Shown: one piece after another, positions 44,160 through 56,635 of the stretch
Numbering within the stretch: the stretch's first letter is position 1
Layout: every line of letters begins with the position of its first letter
Assembly (NCBI RefSeq): GCF_933775445.1
Contig: NC_065874.1
Coordinates: 32,496,501 to 32,560,500 of the forward strand
Length of the DNA stretch: 64,000 bases
Source: Argentina anserina
Lineage: Eukaryota > Streptophyta > Magnoliopsida > Rosales > Rosaceae
Direction of reading: 5' to 3'
Notes under the pieces: model-generated
Told to the model about the DNA's origin: nothing
What the model saw: only the letters and a program-made list of their open reading frames with translations
Databases searched by the model: none
Position numbers and translations under genes: made by a program

Positions 44160-44800
44160 GTAAATTACCAAAATACCCTTCTGTCAAAACTATTCCCACC
44201 GCCGCACGTGGCGGCGCGTGTGGCACACGCGCCACCTCCGGCGGGCCGCGCGTGGGGCCCACGCGCCGAGGCTAACCACGGCGCGTATCACGCCACCGCC
44301 GCCTCCAAAACCACCCTCTCTTCCTCCTCTACTTCCCCACGGCCTCACGCCGCCCCTAATCTACTTCACGTCCCCACACGCGCCACCTATCGCGACGGTG
44401 TCTCCCCCCCCTCTATCTTCACTCCTTCCCCTTCCGATCCACCACTACGCCTCACAATTCAACAAAACAACCACACAGATCGATCAACCATGCAAAACCC
44501 TTACCTCGACGAGCTGGAGCACCACCGGAGGTCGCTGGAGGCGGAGATCGACTGTGGCGACAGGGCGCGGCCTCGGGTTGAAGCGTGAAGGCTCGCGACG
44601 GCGCGAGGAGGTGCGTCGACCCAGGGGTAGACTGCGGAGGGCCGCGCGGTGCTTCCTGGGCAGGCGGTGCAGGCCACGGAGAGGTGGAGGCCGGAGATCG
44701 GGGAGAGAGAGTGAAGGTCGGGGAGAGAGAGAGAGAGAGAGAAAAGAAGAGGGAGGCGGAAAGAGAGAAGAGAGAAATGGATTTCCACAATTGGAAACCC
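44160..44800. other. GC-rich section of the LTR-like block
   Basis: A sharp GC island (CCGCCGCACGTGGCGGCG, GGGCCCACGCGCC) in otherwise AT-rich DNA, ending in a (GA)n tract near 44715-44745. Open frames on both strands are Pro/Arg/Ser-rich and look like by-products of composition. It may be the transcription start or leader part of the LTR. Confidence 0.5.
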
Positions 44801-45143
44801 TAACAGAAAAAGTTCTATATATACCCGTTTCTAAATCGGAAACTAAATTACATCGTTAATAACTTCCACCTCCGACGTTCGATTCAAACGCGTCACATGT
44901 CCACGCACTCGTATCGACGAGCTCTACAACTTTCGTGAAGAAAGTTTTCATCAACGATCGACAGAATAAAAGTCGATATATTTGTTACGGAAACGTAACG
45001 TTTTTCAAATTAAGCGTTCCGATAACGTTTTCGTTTTCGATTCCCGACGTTATAAAATGGAACGAACACGATTTAATATTTTCGAAAACTTAAAACTTTT
45101 AGAAATAGTCGATTAACTCGTCCCGAAAAATCGGGTTATTACA

Positions 45144-48100
45144 TTAGAGATTATTTTGGAAGATATGGTCGAGTTAAATATGCATAAGGAATGTATTTTA
45201 AAAGAGATAATATTCAGAATGAGAAATACTTATTGCATGAGAATGAATCAAGACACATAAAAGGTCCAGTTCAAGAGTTACTACGCGTAAGAAAGATTAT
45301 AATTGTGATTTCTTTAGATTTTCTTCCTCTTTTCCGATTGGTTGAGATTCATTGGAGATCAAGACACTACCCCTTGGCGTGTCACTATATATAAAGCCTC
45401 TATGAGATGTCTTTTACACGTCTTTAACAGTTCTCTAGCATTAACGCTTTGCCACACAACCAGTTCCGCCATCCTTCCCTTTCTCTCTAAGAGTCCAATT
45501 TTTCCAAGCTTAGAAGAAGAAGAAGCCGAGGTAGCCTTGCATCCATTCCCATCGATTTCCACATCCATCCTTTTAAAGATCTCTTTAAAAGTGTAACCAT
45601 GAACTCTTTTGTTTTTCGATTCTATAGTATTTGTGATTTGAATTTTTTTGGTTTTTATCTATGACATTTGAATTTTTCGATTACTTATTAGATTGAAAGT
45701 ATAACATGATTGATTTCCAAATACCATGAAGCATGTTTAATGTTTCGTTTTATTTTTTATTAGGTTATATCGCATATGCATGATCATCGAGTTCTGTTTG
45801 ATCTTAGTTTGCAAATGTCGAGTTATACGTGAGTATGAGTGCACGCCTGTCTATGCGTTCGTGTGTAGACTTAGTTAGTATTTAGGATTCGAAGGTTTTC
45901 GGTTCTACACGAAGTAGCCGCTCATGATGATGAGTGAAATTGATGATGAACTACCATGATTGAAAGACATCCAACTAGTTTTAATTGATCAAAACTTCCA
46001 TAGGTTCTTAATGCGATCAGACTTGTAGGTCCGGTGACTAGCTATCACGAGAGTCTTGCTTGTTTGGTTAGAGGTTGCTATAGGAGTGATAAGATCGTCA
46101 TAGTTAACTACGCCTTAGGGAGGTAATAAGAGTATCGATTGCTTGCATGATATAACTAAGTTGTTAGATAACTTATATGTTAACGTGTTAGTGTGTAGTT
46201 AATCATATGTATACATTCTCCATTCATCCTATTTCGTTGGTTGTGGCATTAATTCTTGTTATTGACGTCAATATTCTTTTGTAAATCCATTCTTCTTTGT
46301 AAATTGTAATTCTGTACATATTTTATTAGTTAGTTTGCTTCATATGGTTTAGTGCCCCAATTCTTGGAGTTTTTAAATTGACCTTCTTATATGCCCATAT
46401 GTGCCAGTGAGAAGCGATTATCACATGCATGCATGACACCTAGGATCAATCCATACTATGAGGTTATTTAGCAGAAACCAACAATGAGTAGGCAATTTAC
46501 AAACTAACAAAGAAATAGAGAATGAAGATCGTTTTAACCAACATGTCAAAACGATGTAGTTATCATCAGATGTCTTAAACTGAGTCAATCCGGACCTTGA
46601 AACTGTTATATATAGCGTTTTTAACAGAGCTCTTATACATTACTAGCACTTCTCTTGATCGAAAGTGCTTTCTCCAAATACATATTAGCTAGGGAACACT
46701 TCTTTAAGCACTGATGCTTTTCTAGAAAAACACTAATTAAGTAACTTGATAATTCATATGGATTTTAAACCATAAATTACTACTCATACGAAACAGATCA
46801 TGGTGCACACAGGAATGATCCTATGAAGAGTACTTGAAGACAATAATAGATGCTAAATTTTTATTTTCTCTTGCTTATTCTCTCATACATCCTGGACGAC
46901 CATTCATGGTGAATAATGGTGAAAAGCAGCTCGCTAGAGCCACACCCACATGTCTGTACAAGGCATGATGATCGATGCGGATGATCCAACGAATCCAACA
47001 AAGAGAGACAAACAGGGAAAACCAGGTGTCAGCAATCAATATATGTTCATTATAAATCATGAGAGCCAAAGATCTGGGTTAACCTAGCTACCTTGCTTTC
47101 TTTCTTTGCCTTCCACAATTGTGCAGATCACAAGTGCTGCGCTGTAAGCAGAAGCAGCATGTGTAAAAGCAACCCATGTACCTTATTCCACCACGATTTC
47201 ATTAAGGCTTTGCGTGTAAATGTGACCTAAGGAAGAAAAAGAGTGAATGAGAAAACTGCTCCTACGTACATCTTTAACCAGCTACCTACCTTTGCTCTAC
47301 AATTCCATCTCCTTCTACGTCCTACCTCTCCTTTACGTACAGTACATTTCTCTCATTACTGCCTTAGCTTCTTCTGTCTCCAGAAAAAAAAAAAAAAAAC
47401 CCTAGCTAGCTGCTTCTGCACTTCCTTCTTCTTCTTCTTCTTCTTATTTGCGAATAATGCTCTCAATTTAATCTCTTATGTATTCATCAGTCATGCATTT
47501 TGGTTCGCAGATGTGTACATATTTATGCACTCGAAGATTTCACATCGATGACCTATTCTAGTTTTTATTTGCAGAATCATCTAACAGTCTCGGCCATGCA
47601 TGTGTCCATAATCTGATAATCCATATGTACTACTCTATATTTTATTCCAGTGTTGTAATCCTCATCAGTTTTCAATCAAAGCTTACAACTATGTAGTCTA
47701 TTTTTATTCTCATTCGATAAAAGGTATAAATCTACTACGTACTAATGTTTAAATTGATGAAGTGCTTGATCGATTAAGCTTTGTGATCGATCAATTAGCT
47801 CGATCACGTAACGAAGACAAATGGAAAAAACGGGATTAGATTAGGTGAATTCAAGGATTCAATTATTTCTGATGTGCATATAAGAATGCGATGGTATTGA
47901 TCACGTACGCGTTTTTAACTCCTAATTTCACTCAACCCTGTAGTATATATAGAAGATGATCGACCTACATCGATCAATATATACGTACTTGGTTACTTAA
48001 TAAGGTCAATTTGATAGCATATGCAGTTAGAGAAACCACTTACTATATATTGTTTTCGTTCCCATGCTGAGCATTTTTTTAGGGCAAATTATCGCTAGCA

Positions 48101-48270
48101 TCCCATTGAAATATAGTTAAATAGTATAATATATATCTGACTGTCGGTTTACAACTTTTGGACAGAGAACACAAATTTATACCTCATCTCTTATAAGTCA
48201 TATTCTTTATGTCAAAATTAAATGAAAGAAGATTTTTAACTCACTCTCCCAATGGTACAGACTACAGAGG
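45144..48270. other. Intergenic spacer
   Basis: No gene family recognised. A TATATATAAAGCC box with a downstream CT-rich leader at about 45386-45480 looks like a promoter or an old LTR, but no pair for it was found. A (CTT)n-rich patch lies near 47425-47445. Confidence 0.35.
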
Positions 48271-48273
48271 AGT

Positions 48274-48620
48274 AGACAGTTCTTGGCCACAACCACATAA
48301 AGGGAGTAGATATTAATCTGAAAAGAGGAGTGTTAGGGAGCCATAATATGACGTCAAATTCGGCGCTCTAATCCTACGTTACATGTCACGTCACATTGTC
48401 ACGTCAACAATTAAAATTATATAAAATTGCGATTTTAAATGAAAAGATAGTTCTTGGTCACAACCACATAAAGGGAGTAGATATTAATTGAAAGAGGAAT
48501 GCTAGGGAGCCATAATATGACGCCATATTCCTACGTGGCATGTCACGTCACATTCCCACATCAATAATTAAAATTATATAAAAATGTGATTTTAAATAAA
48601 AAGACAATTATATCCTTATT
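48274..48620. repeat. Tandem duplication of a TIR end (about 176 bp, 2 copies)
   Basis: The block starting AGTTCTTGGCCACAACCACA and including AGCCATAATATGACG and ATGTCACGTCACATT appears at about 48277 and again at about 48450. The second copy is the outer left end of the TIR element that follows; the first is a duplicate that includes some of the flanking DNA. Confidence 0.7.
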
Positions 48621-49146
48621 AATCCAACAGTTCTAAATTATTATAAAAATATTTTTTTGTTTTTTTTATCATTTCTTATTTTTCATCACAATAATGCTTT
48701 TAAAATACAATTTAAAAAATTGAAATTTATGAAAATATGTTTGAAATATGTGTGTGCACGCACGAAATATATATATGTAAAAAAATATTTTCAAAAAATA
48801 TATATATAATATTTATTTTTAAATTTCAAACGATGTAAGGTAACTACAACATTTATATTTAGATGAAAAATTTTGGTAAGATTTTTTTAGTTTTTTTTTC
48901 TAAAAGAGAATATTCTTTTGGTAGGGTATAATTGATTTAAGGAGATATGTAAGATAACAAATGTTAATTTCCCTAGAGTATACATATCTTAATTAATAAC
49001 ATATTTAATACAATTATGTCGATGATAATCTTTCTAGTGACAAATATGTTAAGATTTATGACTTTCTTATTTAATTAATTTATATTTATGATTAATTATT
49101 GGCTATAATTAATTAATATAATTACCATATAGACATCCCCCACACA

Positions 49147-49181
<35 letters not shown>

Positions 49182-49880
49182 AGTCTCTATCTAGAGTGAA
49201 TATTCATTCTGAAATTACAGAGTGAAGTTCTAATTTTGACACATTTTTTCGGTCAAATTTTTTCATCACAAATGATAATATTTAGCTATGCTATTGAAGA
49301 TAATCTCTACAAAGTTTCATCCAATTTAACAATGGTTTGAGCTTTCATAATAGAGATTTACACGAACGGTTCACGTTGAATAGTTTTAATTCGTTCATTG
49401 ATTTAATCTAATTTCAATACCTTAAAAATAACCAAATTAGATGAAACTTTGTAGAGATGATTTTTAATAGCATACCTAAATATTGAATTATTTGTGATGA
49501 AAACATTTGACCGAAAAGTGTGTCAAAATTGGAACTTCACTCTGTAATTTCATGGTGAATGTTCACTCTGGATAGAAACTGTGTATATATATATATATAT
49601 ATCTCCCGCGCGCACACATACACACATATATCTATATATTTCAAGCATATTTTGTATATATCGTATTTTTTAATTACATTTAAAATAAATAAATGACATA
49701 AAAAAGAACTACAATTTTTTTATAATAATCTAGAGTCGTTAGATTAACAAGAATATGATTGTCTTTTCATTTAAAAATGACATTTTGTGATTATTTGTAA
49801 TCGGTGACGTGACATGCCACGTCGGATTGCGGCGTCAGATCTGACGTCATATTATGACGCTAAAATATTTTCCTAGGATT
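48500..49880. mobile_element. Long-TIR MULE-like element with nested MITE
   Basis: The left end (AGCCATAATATGACGCC, GTGGCATGTCACGTCA, then AAATAAAAAGACAATTATATCC) pairs with the right end (about 49700-49875) read on the opposite strand (AGCGTCATAATATGACGTCA, GTGGCATGTCACGTCA, AAATGAAAAGACAATCATAT). No transposase ORF is present. A related arm is at 59230-59660. The interior contains the palindromic MITE 49182-49580. No clean target duplication was found, so the borders are approximate. Confidence 0.65.
49182..49580. mobile_element. Palindromic MITE, family 1, copy B
   Basis: The ends AGTCTCTATCTAGAGTGAA and CTGGATAGAAACT pair with each other. The interior matches copy A (9735-10130) over most of its length, including TTTACACGAACGGTTCACGT (reverse-complementary to copy A). 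It is flanked by TA repeats on both sides and is non-coding. Confidence 0.8.
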
Positions 49881-51589
49881 GGAACTTGGAAGCAATACAT
49901 ATAAATGTTGTATTACTTCATATCTAAATATTTCCTATAAAACTCATTCGTACAGTCTCTGACAAATGTTGGGGTAGGGGGCATGGAGCTCAAGTTGCTC
50001 ACCTATCTCACAACTTTTTTGTACTTAGAATTTAAAGCAGTATATTTAGGTAGTATCTTTGAAGAGAATGGTTTTTCTATCAGCAAGGCATTAGCACTTT
50101 GGGAAATATATATGTACGCGTAGATCATAATGAAGCACTTGATGTTTGAATTCAGGAGTAAAGTAAGAGAGGAATATTATTATTATTTGCTACAAACCAG
50201 AACCAGAACCAGTGAGAGGAATAGGGTTGTGTCGCTTTGATTGCATGCATTGCAAGCCCAGCTCTGAAGAAATAGCTGTATAGATAGAAAAGAGGAATAT
50301 ATGTTCACCTCATCTATTATCTCAAGCCATGCTCCTATAGTCCTATTGATAGTCATATCTAGTAGTCCTACCATGAAATACCTTACTAAAACAAAACCAT
50401 GAAATACGAATATGTGAATTATATTTACGAACCTCTTCGATCTAACTAGAAAGATACTTCTCTGCATTGATCAGGAAAATGAAAAACTTAATTATCAGGG
50501 CTTAACTTTCCATTTCTCTCTCAAAGCCAGGAGAAGCAACTTGCAATATTACATCAACTCCAGCTCCCCAAATTCCAGATTAACAAGAACTCATTCATTT
50601 GGGGCACTCTAAGAAATCATGCATGCATGTGAGAGTTTGTTAGGTTTAAGGAGATGATCATTAGGCAGATCGGGTAGCAGATGATGTTTGAGATTAACAA
50701 AGTTACATCATGGCCAATTGGCCATGCAGTTAAATGTTGAGATTAAGTAAATAACCGTGTACGTGATATAAAATTTACTTTACTGTAGTGTCTGAGGTCT
50801 GACAATGGTAATAATAAATTAATTATATACATAGATAGCTACTATACCTCAATTAGGTCATGAAATATATATATACACACACTTTACTTTCCGGGCCAAC
50901 GATTGATTCTCCTGGACCAAACGCAATTCAGACAATTCACAACAATACCAATAACATATGTGAGAAAGTGAATACTGCATATTAAGGTTCAAATGGTTAG
51001 TCCCGATTCCCGAACATCCAATTCTATAGTTAATTATCAGTAACAGAATATTACAAAGATTTATTTGAATTATCTTATTATGGTGGATAATGATGCACCA
51101 CCACCATTGTTGATCTAATATGATCATCAGTGTTCATGTTTTGTATATACTTACAAGCCAGCTAAAGTCAGAGGCTAAAGCTGCGAGCGTTTGGATATTC
51201 TATATAAATGTAATATAAAAATAGAACTAGTACAATAATATCACGGGATAAATAGCAAAATAATTAATTTGTTAGTAACTACATTGGTTTTAATTGCAGT
51301 GATAATATGCAAAGTACTGGAAATTAGAAACCCTAAAAGAAGAAAGATGTGTTGCACCGTAACAGTACTACTATTCCTACACTGACTACTCCTGCAAGCA
51401 TTTCAGTTCTTTGCCTGTTTCTGGTAGCTCCCTCATTGAAAGCTGCTCCATGTATCATCATGGATTATTTATACGCTAAAGCAAACACAAAATAATTAAT
51501 AAAATCCCATAGATCTCCATCCCTTCCTCTTGCTATTCTTGTTTCTAAAATGAGATAGAGGAGATTTCATGATACCCCTCTCGTCCGTC

Positions 51590-51628
<39 letters not shown>

Positions 51629-51855
51629 AAACCCTTCTTCTTCTGGCCACCAGTTTCTACAGAGCTTTGGAAATGATTTCCATCCATTAATTACACTAAC
51701 TTGTCTCTTTGAGAGATCAGTTTCCCCAAATATACCTGGTATCGATCACAATTACTATCGCCACTGCTCTATTCTATATATGTCTGCTCTGTGCACGCGT
51801 ATATGTTATTGAAATCTAGCTAGCTACCTCAACAAGATCTTAATCTTGCAGATAA
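49881..51855. other. Spacer and upstream region of the GRAS gene
   Basis: No gene recognised; the minus frames at 50183 and 50858 look random. A (TC)n tract at 51593-51626 lies about 230 bp before the GRAS start codon and may be in its leader or promoter. Confidence 0.45.
51593..51626. repeat. (TC)n microsatellite upstream of LAS
   Basis: About 17 uninterrupted TC units. Pyrimidine tracts like this are common in plant leaders and core promoters. Confidence 0.85.
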
Positions 51856-53223
51856 ATGCTCATGGGTTCATTTAATTCTTCACATCATCAAAGAATAGTA
51901 CCTCAACAACAAGAAGACCAAGATCCGCAGATTACCTCAGATCTACAACTGTATAACCAGCACCAGCACCACCAGTACCAGATTGCTCAGCCGCCATTGT
52001 TAATGTCACGCGGTTTAACCTCCCGGCAACTCCTCATCAGCTGCGCCGAGCTCATATCGCAGCTCGACATCTCCTCTGCTCACCGCCTCATTTCCATTCT
52101 ATCCTCCTCGAATTCCTCTCCTAGTGGAGACTCCACGGAGAGACTGGTCCACCAGTTCATTCGCGCCCTTTCTCTCCGTTTGCCTCTGGTGACGGCGGCT
52201 CCACAAGAACTAATGAGTGTTGCCGCCGCCACTGCATCATCCCCTTCCACCTATGGTGCCTTTCTGGAGGCGGAGACGGATGCAGAAGAAGAGGCTCTTC
52301 AGTCTTGCTACCTAACCCTAAACCAGATAACCCCATTCATCAGGTTCAGCCACCTGACGGCGAATCAAGCCATCCTCGAAGCCATTGACTCGAGTCAACA
52401 TACCATCCACATCATCGACTTTGACATCAAACACGGCGTGCAATGGCCACCATTCATGCAGGCCCTCGCCGAGAGATCCTACGGTTCAAGCTCATCTCTC
52501 AACCACCCTCCTCCTCCGATGCTCCGCATCACCGCCACCGGTCGCGATCTCACTCTTCTCCGCCGAACCGGAGAGCGCCTCCTCCGGTTCGCACAGTCCC
52601 TCGGCCTCACCTTCCACTTCCGCCCCATCGTGCTTCTAAACGACGTCGCAATGATCGACTACCTCAACCCGGCGTCGCTCGGTCTCTTCCCTGATGAAAC
52701 CCTTGCTGTCAACTGCGTCCTCTACCTCCACAGACTCCTTACGGACGACGCACATGACCTCCACCTCTTCCTCGACAAGATCAGAGGCTTGAACCCGAAG
52801 ATAGTAACAGTAGCCGAGCGAGAAGCCAATCTCAACAGCCCCATGTTTCTTAACAGGTTTGTTGAGGCGGTGGACCACTACGGCGCCGTTTTCGGCTCCT
52901 TAGAAGCGACTCTCCCGCCGAACAGCAGGGAGAGGCTGGCGGTGGAACAGGTGTGGTTCGGAAGAGAGATTGCTGACGTGGTGGCGGCCGATGATGATCA
53001 AAGAAGAAAGCAGTTGAGGCACGAGAGATATGAGAATTGGGAGATCATGATGAGGAGGTCGGGGTTCTCGAATGTTCCGTTGAGTCCCTTTGCTCTTTCG
53101 CAAGCGAAGCTTCTTCTCCGGCTACACTACCCTTCCGAGGGTTACCAGCTTCATAGTCTCAAGGACTCATTCTTCTTAGGTTGGATGAATCGTCCTCTTT
53201 TCTCAGTTTCTTCTTGGAACTAA
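51856..53223 (+). CDS. LAS: GRAS transcription regulator, Lateral suppressor (LAS/SCL18) type
   Basis: Nuclear transcription regulator; LAS in Arabidopsis, Ls in tomato, controls formation of axillary meristems. Single exon of 455 aa, the normal size and structure for the family. A Gln/His-rich variable N-terminus (about 1-50) precedes leucine heptad region I (LLISCAELISQL, 59-70; SPSGDSTERLVHQFIRALS, 88-106). The VHIID motif appears as IHIIDFDIKHGVQWPPFMQA (184-203), heptad II around 239-260, PFYRE-type FLNRFVEAVDHY (331-342), SLEATLPPNSRERLAVEQ (348-365), and a SAW end LLRLHYPSEGY through RPLFSVSSW (420-454). NQITPFIRFSHLTANQAILEA just before VHIID and the C-terminal block are especially like LAS rather than SHR, SCR or DELLA, and no DELLA motif is present. 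The start ATG at 51856 is followed by a second in-frame ATG at 51862. Confidence 0.93.
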   Translation: MLMGSFNSSHHQRIVPQQQEDQDPQITSDLQLYNQHQHHQYQIAQPPLLMSRGLTSRQLLISCAELISQLDISSAHRLISILSSSNSSPSGDSTERLVHQFIRALSLRLPLVTAAPQELMSVAAATASSPSTYGAFLEAETDAEEEALQSCYLTLNQITPFIRFSHLTANQAILEAIDSSQHTIHIIDFDIKHGVQWPPFMQALAERSYGSSSSLNHPPPPMLRITATGRDLTLLRRTGERLLRFAQSLGLTFHFRPIVLLNDVAMIDYLNPASLGLFPDETLAVNCVLYLHRLLTDDAHDLHLFLDKIRGLNPKIVTVAEREANLNSPMFLNRFVEAVDHYGAVFGSLEATLPPNSRERLAVEQVWFGREIADVVAADDDQRRKQLRHERYENWEIMMRRSGFSNVPLSPFALSQAKLLLRLHYPSEGYQLHSLKDSFFLGWMNRPLFSVSSWN

Positions 53224-54603
53224 TTAATTTGCAGTACTAGTACTACATAGAGCTATAAATATATATACATATGCCCGCATAGCAAGCTAGAACCCAAATT
53301 CGAATCCTAACTAAGCTACTCATATATGCATGGAAGAGTGTATGTAATACCAAACATTGATGTGAGTAATCTGGACGACGACGTTTGCATGCGAAGAAAA
53401 CAGCAGCTTCCTCATAGTCATGCTTTGCACACTGTTGTTTTGTTTGTTTCAGCTATCTTCCTTAAGCTAGATAGCTAGCTAGCTAACGTTTGAAATTGAT
53501 CCTGATCAGTGTTGTAAGGCTTATAAAAATTTGGGTTTCATTTGATTCATTTGTTTTTGTAGTTTTTATGATCATCTTTAGTGATGGGATGATCTTTTTT
53601 AATTATTTAATTTTGCAGCCAATTAATCTTCGAGCTTTTGTAAAGCAACAGTTTGCAGCGTACTGGAGCTAGCATATCTAATCTCCTTGATTAATAAATT
53701 AATTACTTTTTATCTAAATTTCGTTCTTTATACTTGGCACCATTTTTTTTTCTAGAGGATGATTTGTCTCCTTAGTACAAGTTTTTTCCATTAATGTATA
53801 TATAGTTTAGAAAGATTAAACGTGTTATTTTAAATGCTAATCATGCTTCACCTTTTGATTGAGATGACAAATACTTTAGGTTTATTAACTAATCTCTATC
53901 ATGGAATACTATGACCGCCAGCATCTCCTTTGTGTCTTACTCTTACTTGAAAAAAAGAAGAGAGAGAAATGTTTAGAGTGGAAGTACGTATATGTGGGAA
54001 TGGTGTTTGCAAATGAAAACCACTCCTTGTTCCCCAAAATTCCTTTGTCTCAAGATTAGAAGGAGGGGATACATGAGCATTCTTGTTTCTAGCACTAAGC
54101 AGCTGGCCGTATATATATACCTGTAGGCTGTCTTTTGATCTCAACCATTTACAAACCCTAATTTTATGCCTTCTGTCCCCTGAACAACACCATCAAAGTT
54201 CTCAAAATAGAGTATTTCACGCTCACCTTGCCTCCTCTACCACCATACATCCCTAAACCCATCGGCCTAGCTTGGGATCCCTCCTGTCTTCTCTAAATGA
54301 CCTATCTGGTTTTTTAATCAAAGACCACTAGTTAGCTGAGCTCTTACTTACATGCAGTGGCCTTAATAGACCTCAACATTGCCCTATCTGAGATTCTCTC
54401 TGTTTCTTTATACACATGTTTTTTTTTTATATATTGCACGGATAAACAGAATTTTTTTGTTCTCTTGTTAGGTTTGTTTGTTAACTGACTTGAAACATTG
54501 ATCGTAGAGAATGCACAAAGTCAATTAGAACAATTCAGCAGAGGTATATTGTAAAAGACGTTTGAAAACAAGGAAAAATTTGCGTGTATATATATATACA
54601 CAC
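53224..54603. other. LAS 3' region and spacer
   Basis: The LAS 3'UTR should occupy the first few hundred bases. The rest is AT-rich and no gene was seen. Confidence 0.4.
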
Positions 54604-55015
54604 ACGGAGCTTTTCAGGTGCGGAGGTCCGTACCTTAAGCTAATGTACGGATTTTCATTTTTTATCAACCTTTCGATCTAGTTTTTACATCTCCACTGTC
54701 CAATATGTAGGTTAGAATGTATAGATCATCTCTACAAAATTTCAGCCGATTTCATGATCGTTAAGGTATCAAACTAATCAAAACCAATAGACGTATTGAA
54801 TTTGCCGAACCTGAACCGCTCATATTTTGAGTAGAAAATCGAAGTTATGAGTACCTTAACGGTGATGGAATCGGGTTAAATTTTGTGGAGATGATCTATA
54901 CGTTATAGCCTAAATATTGGACGGTGGAGATGTGAAAAACCGATCGAAAAGTTGGTCAAAAATGAAAATCCGTACCTTAAGCTAAAATAAGGGCCTCCTT
55001 ACCTGAAAAACCCCG

Positions 55016-55016
<1 letters not shown>
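54604..55016. mobile_element. Palindromic MITE, family 2
   Basis: The ends ACGGAGCTTTTCAGGTGCGG and CCTTACCTGAAAAACCCCGT pair with each other, and CCGTACCTTAAGCTAA occurs on the two arms. It lies between TA-rich microsatellites. Its core (GATCATCTCTACAAAATTTC, GATCGTTAAGGTAT) resembles family 1, although the ends differ. Confidence 0.78.

Positions 55017-55060
<44 letters not shown>
55017..55060. repeat. (TA)n microsatellite
   Basis: A TA tract immediately after the family 2 MITE, about 20 units. Confidence 0.85.
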
Positions 55061-55064
<4 letters not shown>

Positions 55065-56598
55065 CACATCAGGATATCCAGAATTTTCTTTGTTACCTCG
55101 AGGTATATGATGTCCTCATTTACTAATATCACAACAAATTTATTGTCATTGTGGTAAACATGGTGATGTTTTGGATAGATATAGTTTTATTAATTGTAAT
55201 TACTTCAATCATAATATTTTACAAGATTATAAAAAAATAGTTATCAATGTAGTAAATTTGTTTAGTTATTTGTAAATATAAAAATACACTGTAATTCAAA
55301 AATTTATAATTAAGAATATACTATACCTCAAAATATCTTATACGACCATGATATCTAGTAGAGATGCACCTCGATATATTATGTTGAAGCTAGAGTTAGA
55401 TTAATTCTACATGCGGCATAATTTGTCTTATCTTATTTAATAGTCAGCGTTTGAGATTGTTCCCGGACTTTTGAAACCCGGATCTATAGATTTAGAATCA
55501 TCAACATCACAACATGTACAATTTATATACATATCAAATAAAATATCCTTCACATATATCATGCACAATGTTCTTTGATACTGCCTGAATCTCAAGACAT
55601 TCTTCAAACCAATCATAGATTTTATTGAGATAAAAATTATTATGAGACCCCAATATACAAAATACTATATATATATATATATATACACACACACATACTA
55701 CTAAGACATCACCCAATTACCCGATTATTTGCTACATAGCATACTTCAGATTTTCCCATTGTCAGATTTGGAGCAGATGTAATATTATTAGCTGAATATT
55801 TTCCGGTCAGTCAAATACCCACTTTTCGATTCTCAATAAGAGATCCTACACATTCCTATAGATCACATGCTCTTGACTCTTGAGCATATATATGGTGCGT
55901 AAGATTCTCTTAATTTTACATCAAAGAAATTAACGCAGTGTGACAGTGTCGAAACATGGAGGTTAATGTAACATTAAACCAAGCTCATGACAATCTAGAG
56001 TAAACTTCTCTGCTTGGCTGTGTTGACAGCGACTCAGCGAGTGATAAGATGGTTACATGGGCATTGCAACGCAAAGCTTAACTCATCTTAAAAAAAAAAA
56101 AAAAAACGCAAAGCTTAACTTGGCTTGCTGGGCTTGCGTGTTGGGATGACTTAAAAAACTGATCAGGGTTTCAGAGCTCTAGGTTGCTAGGGTTGGTGTG
56201 TTGCAACATGGCGTTGACAGAAGTCATATGCATCTATCTTTTCCTTTCCATCCATCTGATTCAGACGTAACCTTTTGGCCAGTGTGTCTTGTTTCTTTGG
56301 ACGAAACCCAGCTGATGCTTTTCTTGTTCTTTGATTAACATTGCTAGCAATTGATAAATTGACACACTTGGATTTAGATGCTCCTCGATCTCTCTTATCT
56401 CATCTAGTCATCTTAACATGCAATTAATGGACAATGCAGATGGAGTGTATCAAAATTCGACCATCGTACCACTGCGTTTTGGAAATGACGATGGCACTCC
56501 AGGTTCAGGGTTTATCTTTTGGCCACTCTTATAAATCCCACAATATTTTGTTGAGTGCTTGAGTATATAACATCAACTACGTGTGTGTATGTGTGTGT

Positions 56599-56635
<37 letters not shown>

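Larger units (their letters stand above)
42099..45143. repeat. Solo-LTR-like block, 3.0 kb, gypsy type
   Basis: It starts TGTAACGACCCCAAAATTTC and ends CGGGTTATTACA. Both ends have the TG...CA, TGTAAC/GTTACA-like pattern of chromovirus LTRs. Flanking 5-bp sites TTGGA (42094-42098) and TTAGA (45144-45148) match at four of five bases. Phrases such as GAGCTCTACAACTTTCGTGA (44919-44938) are common in plant gypsy LTRs. No gag, pol, primer site or second LTR was found, so a solo LTR is the simplest reading. It contains a tandem repeat and a GC-rich block. Confidence 0.6.

Noticed and set aside
44208..44859. Overlapping long ORFs on both strands in the GC island
   Set aside because: Low stop density from high GC, no domain, Pro/Arg/Ser-rich in every frame, and placement inside an LTR-like block.
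45386..45600. Promoter and short gene starting near 45342
   Set aside because: The TATA-like box is good, but the following frame is short and unrecognised; it may be an old LTR without a partner.
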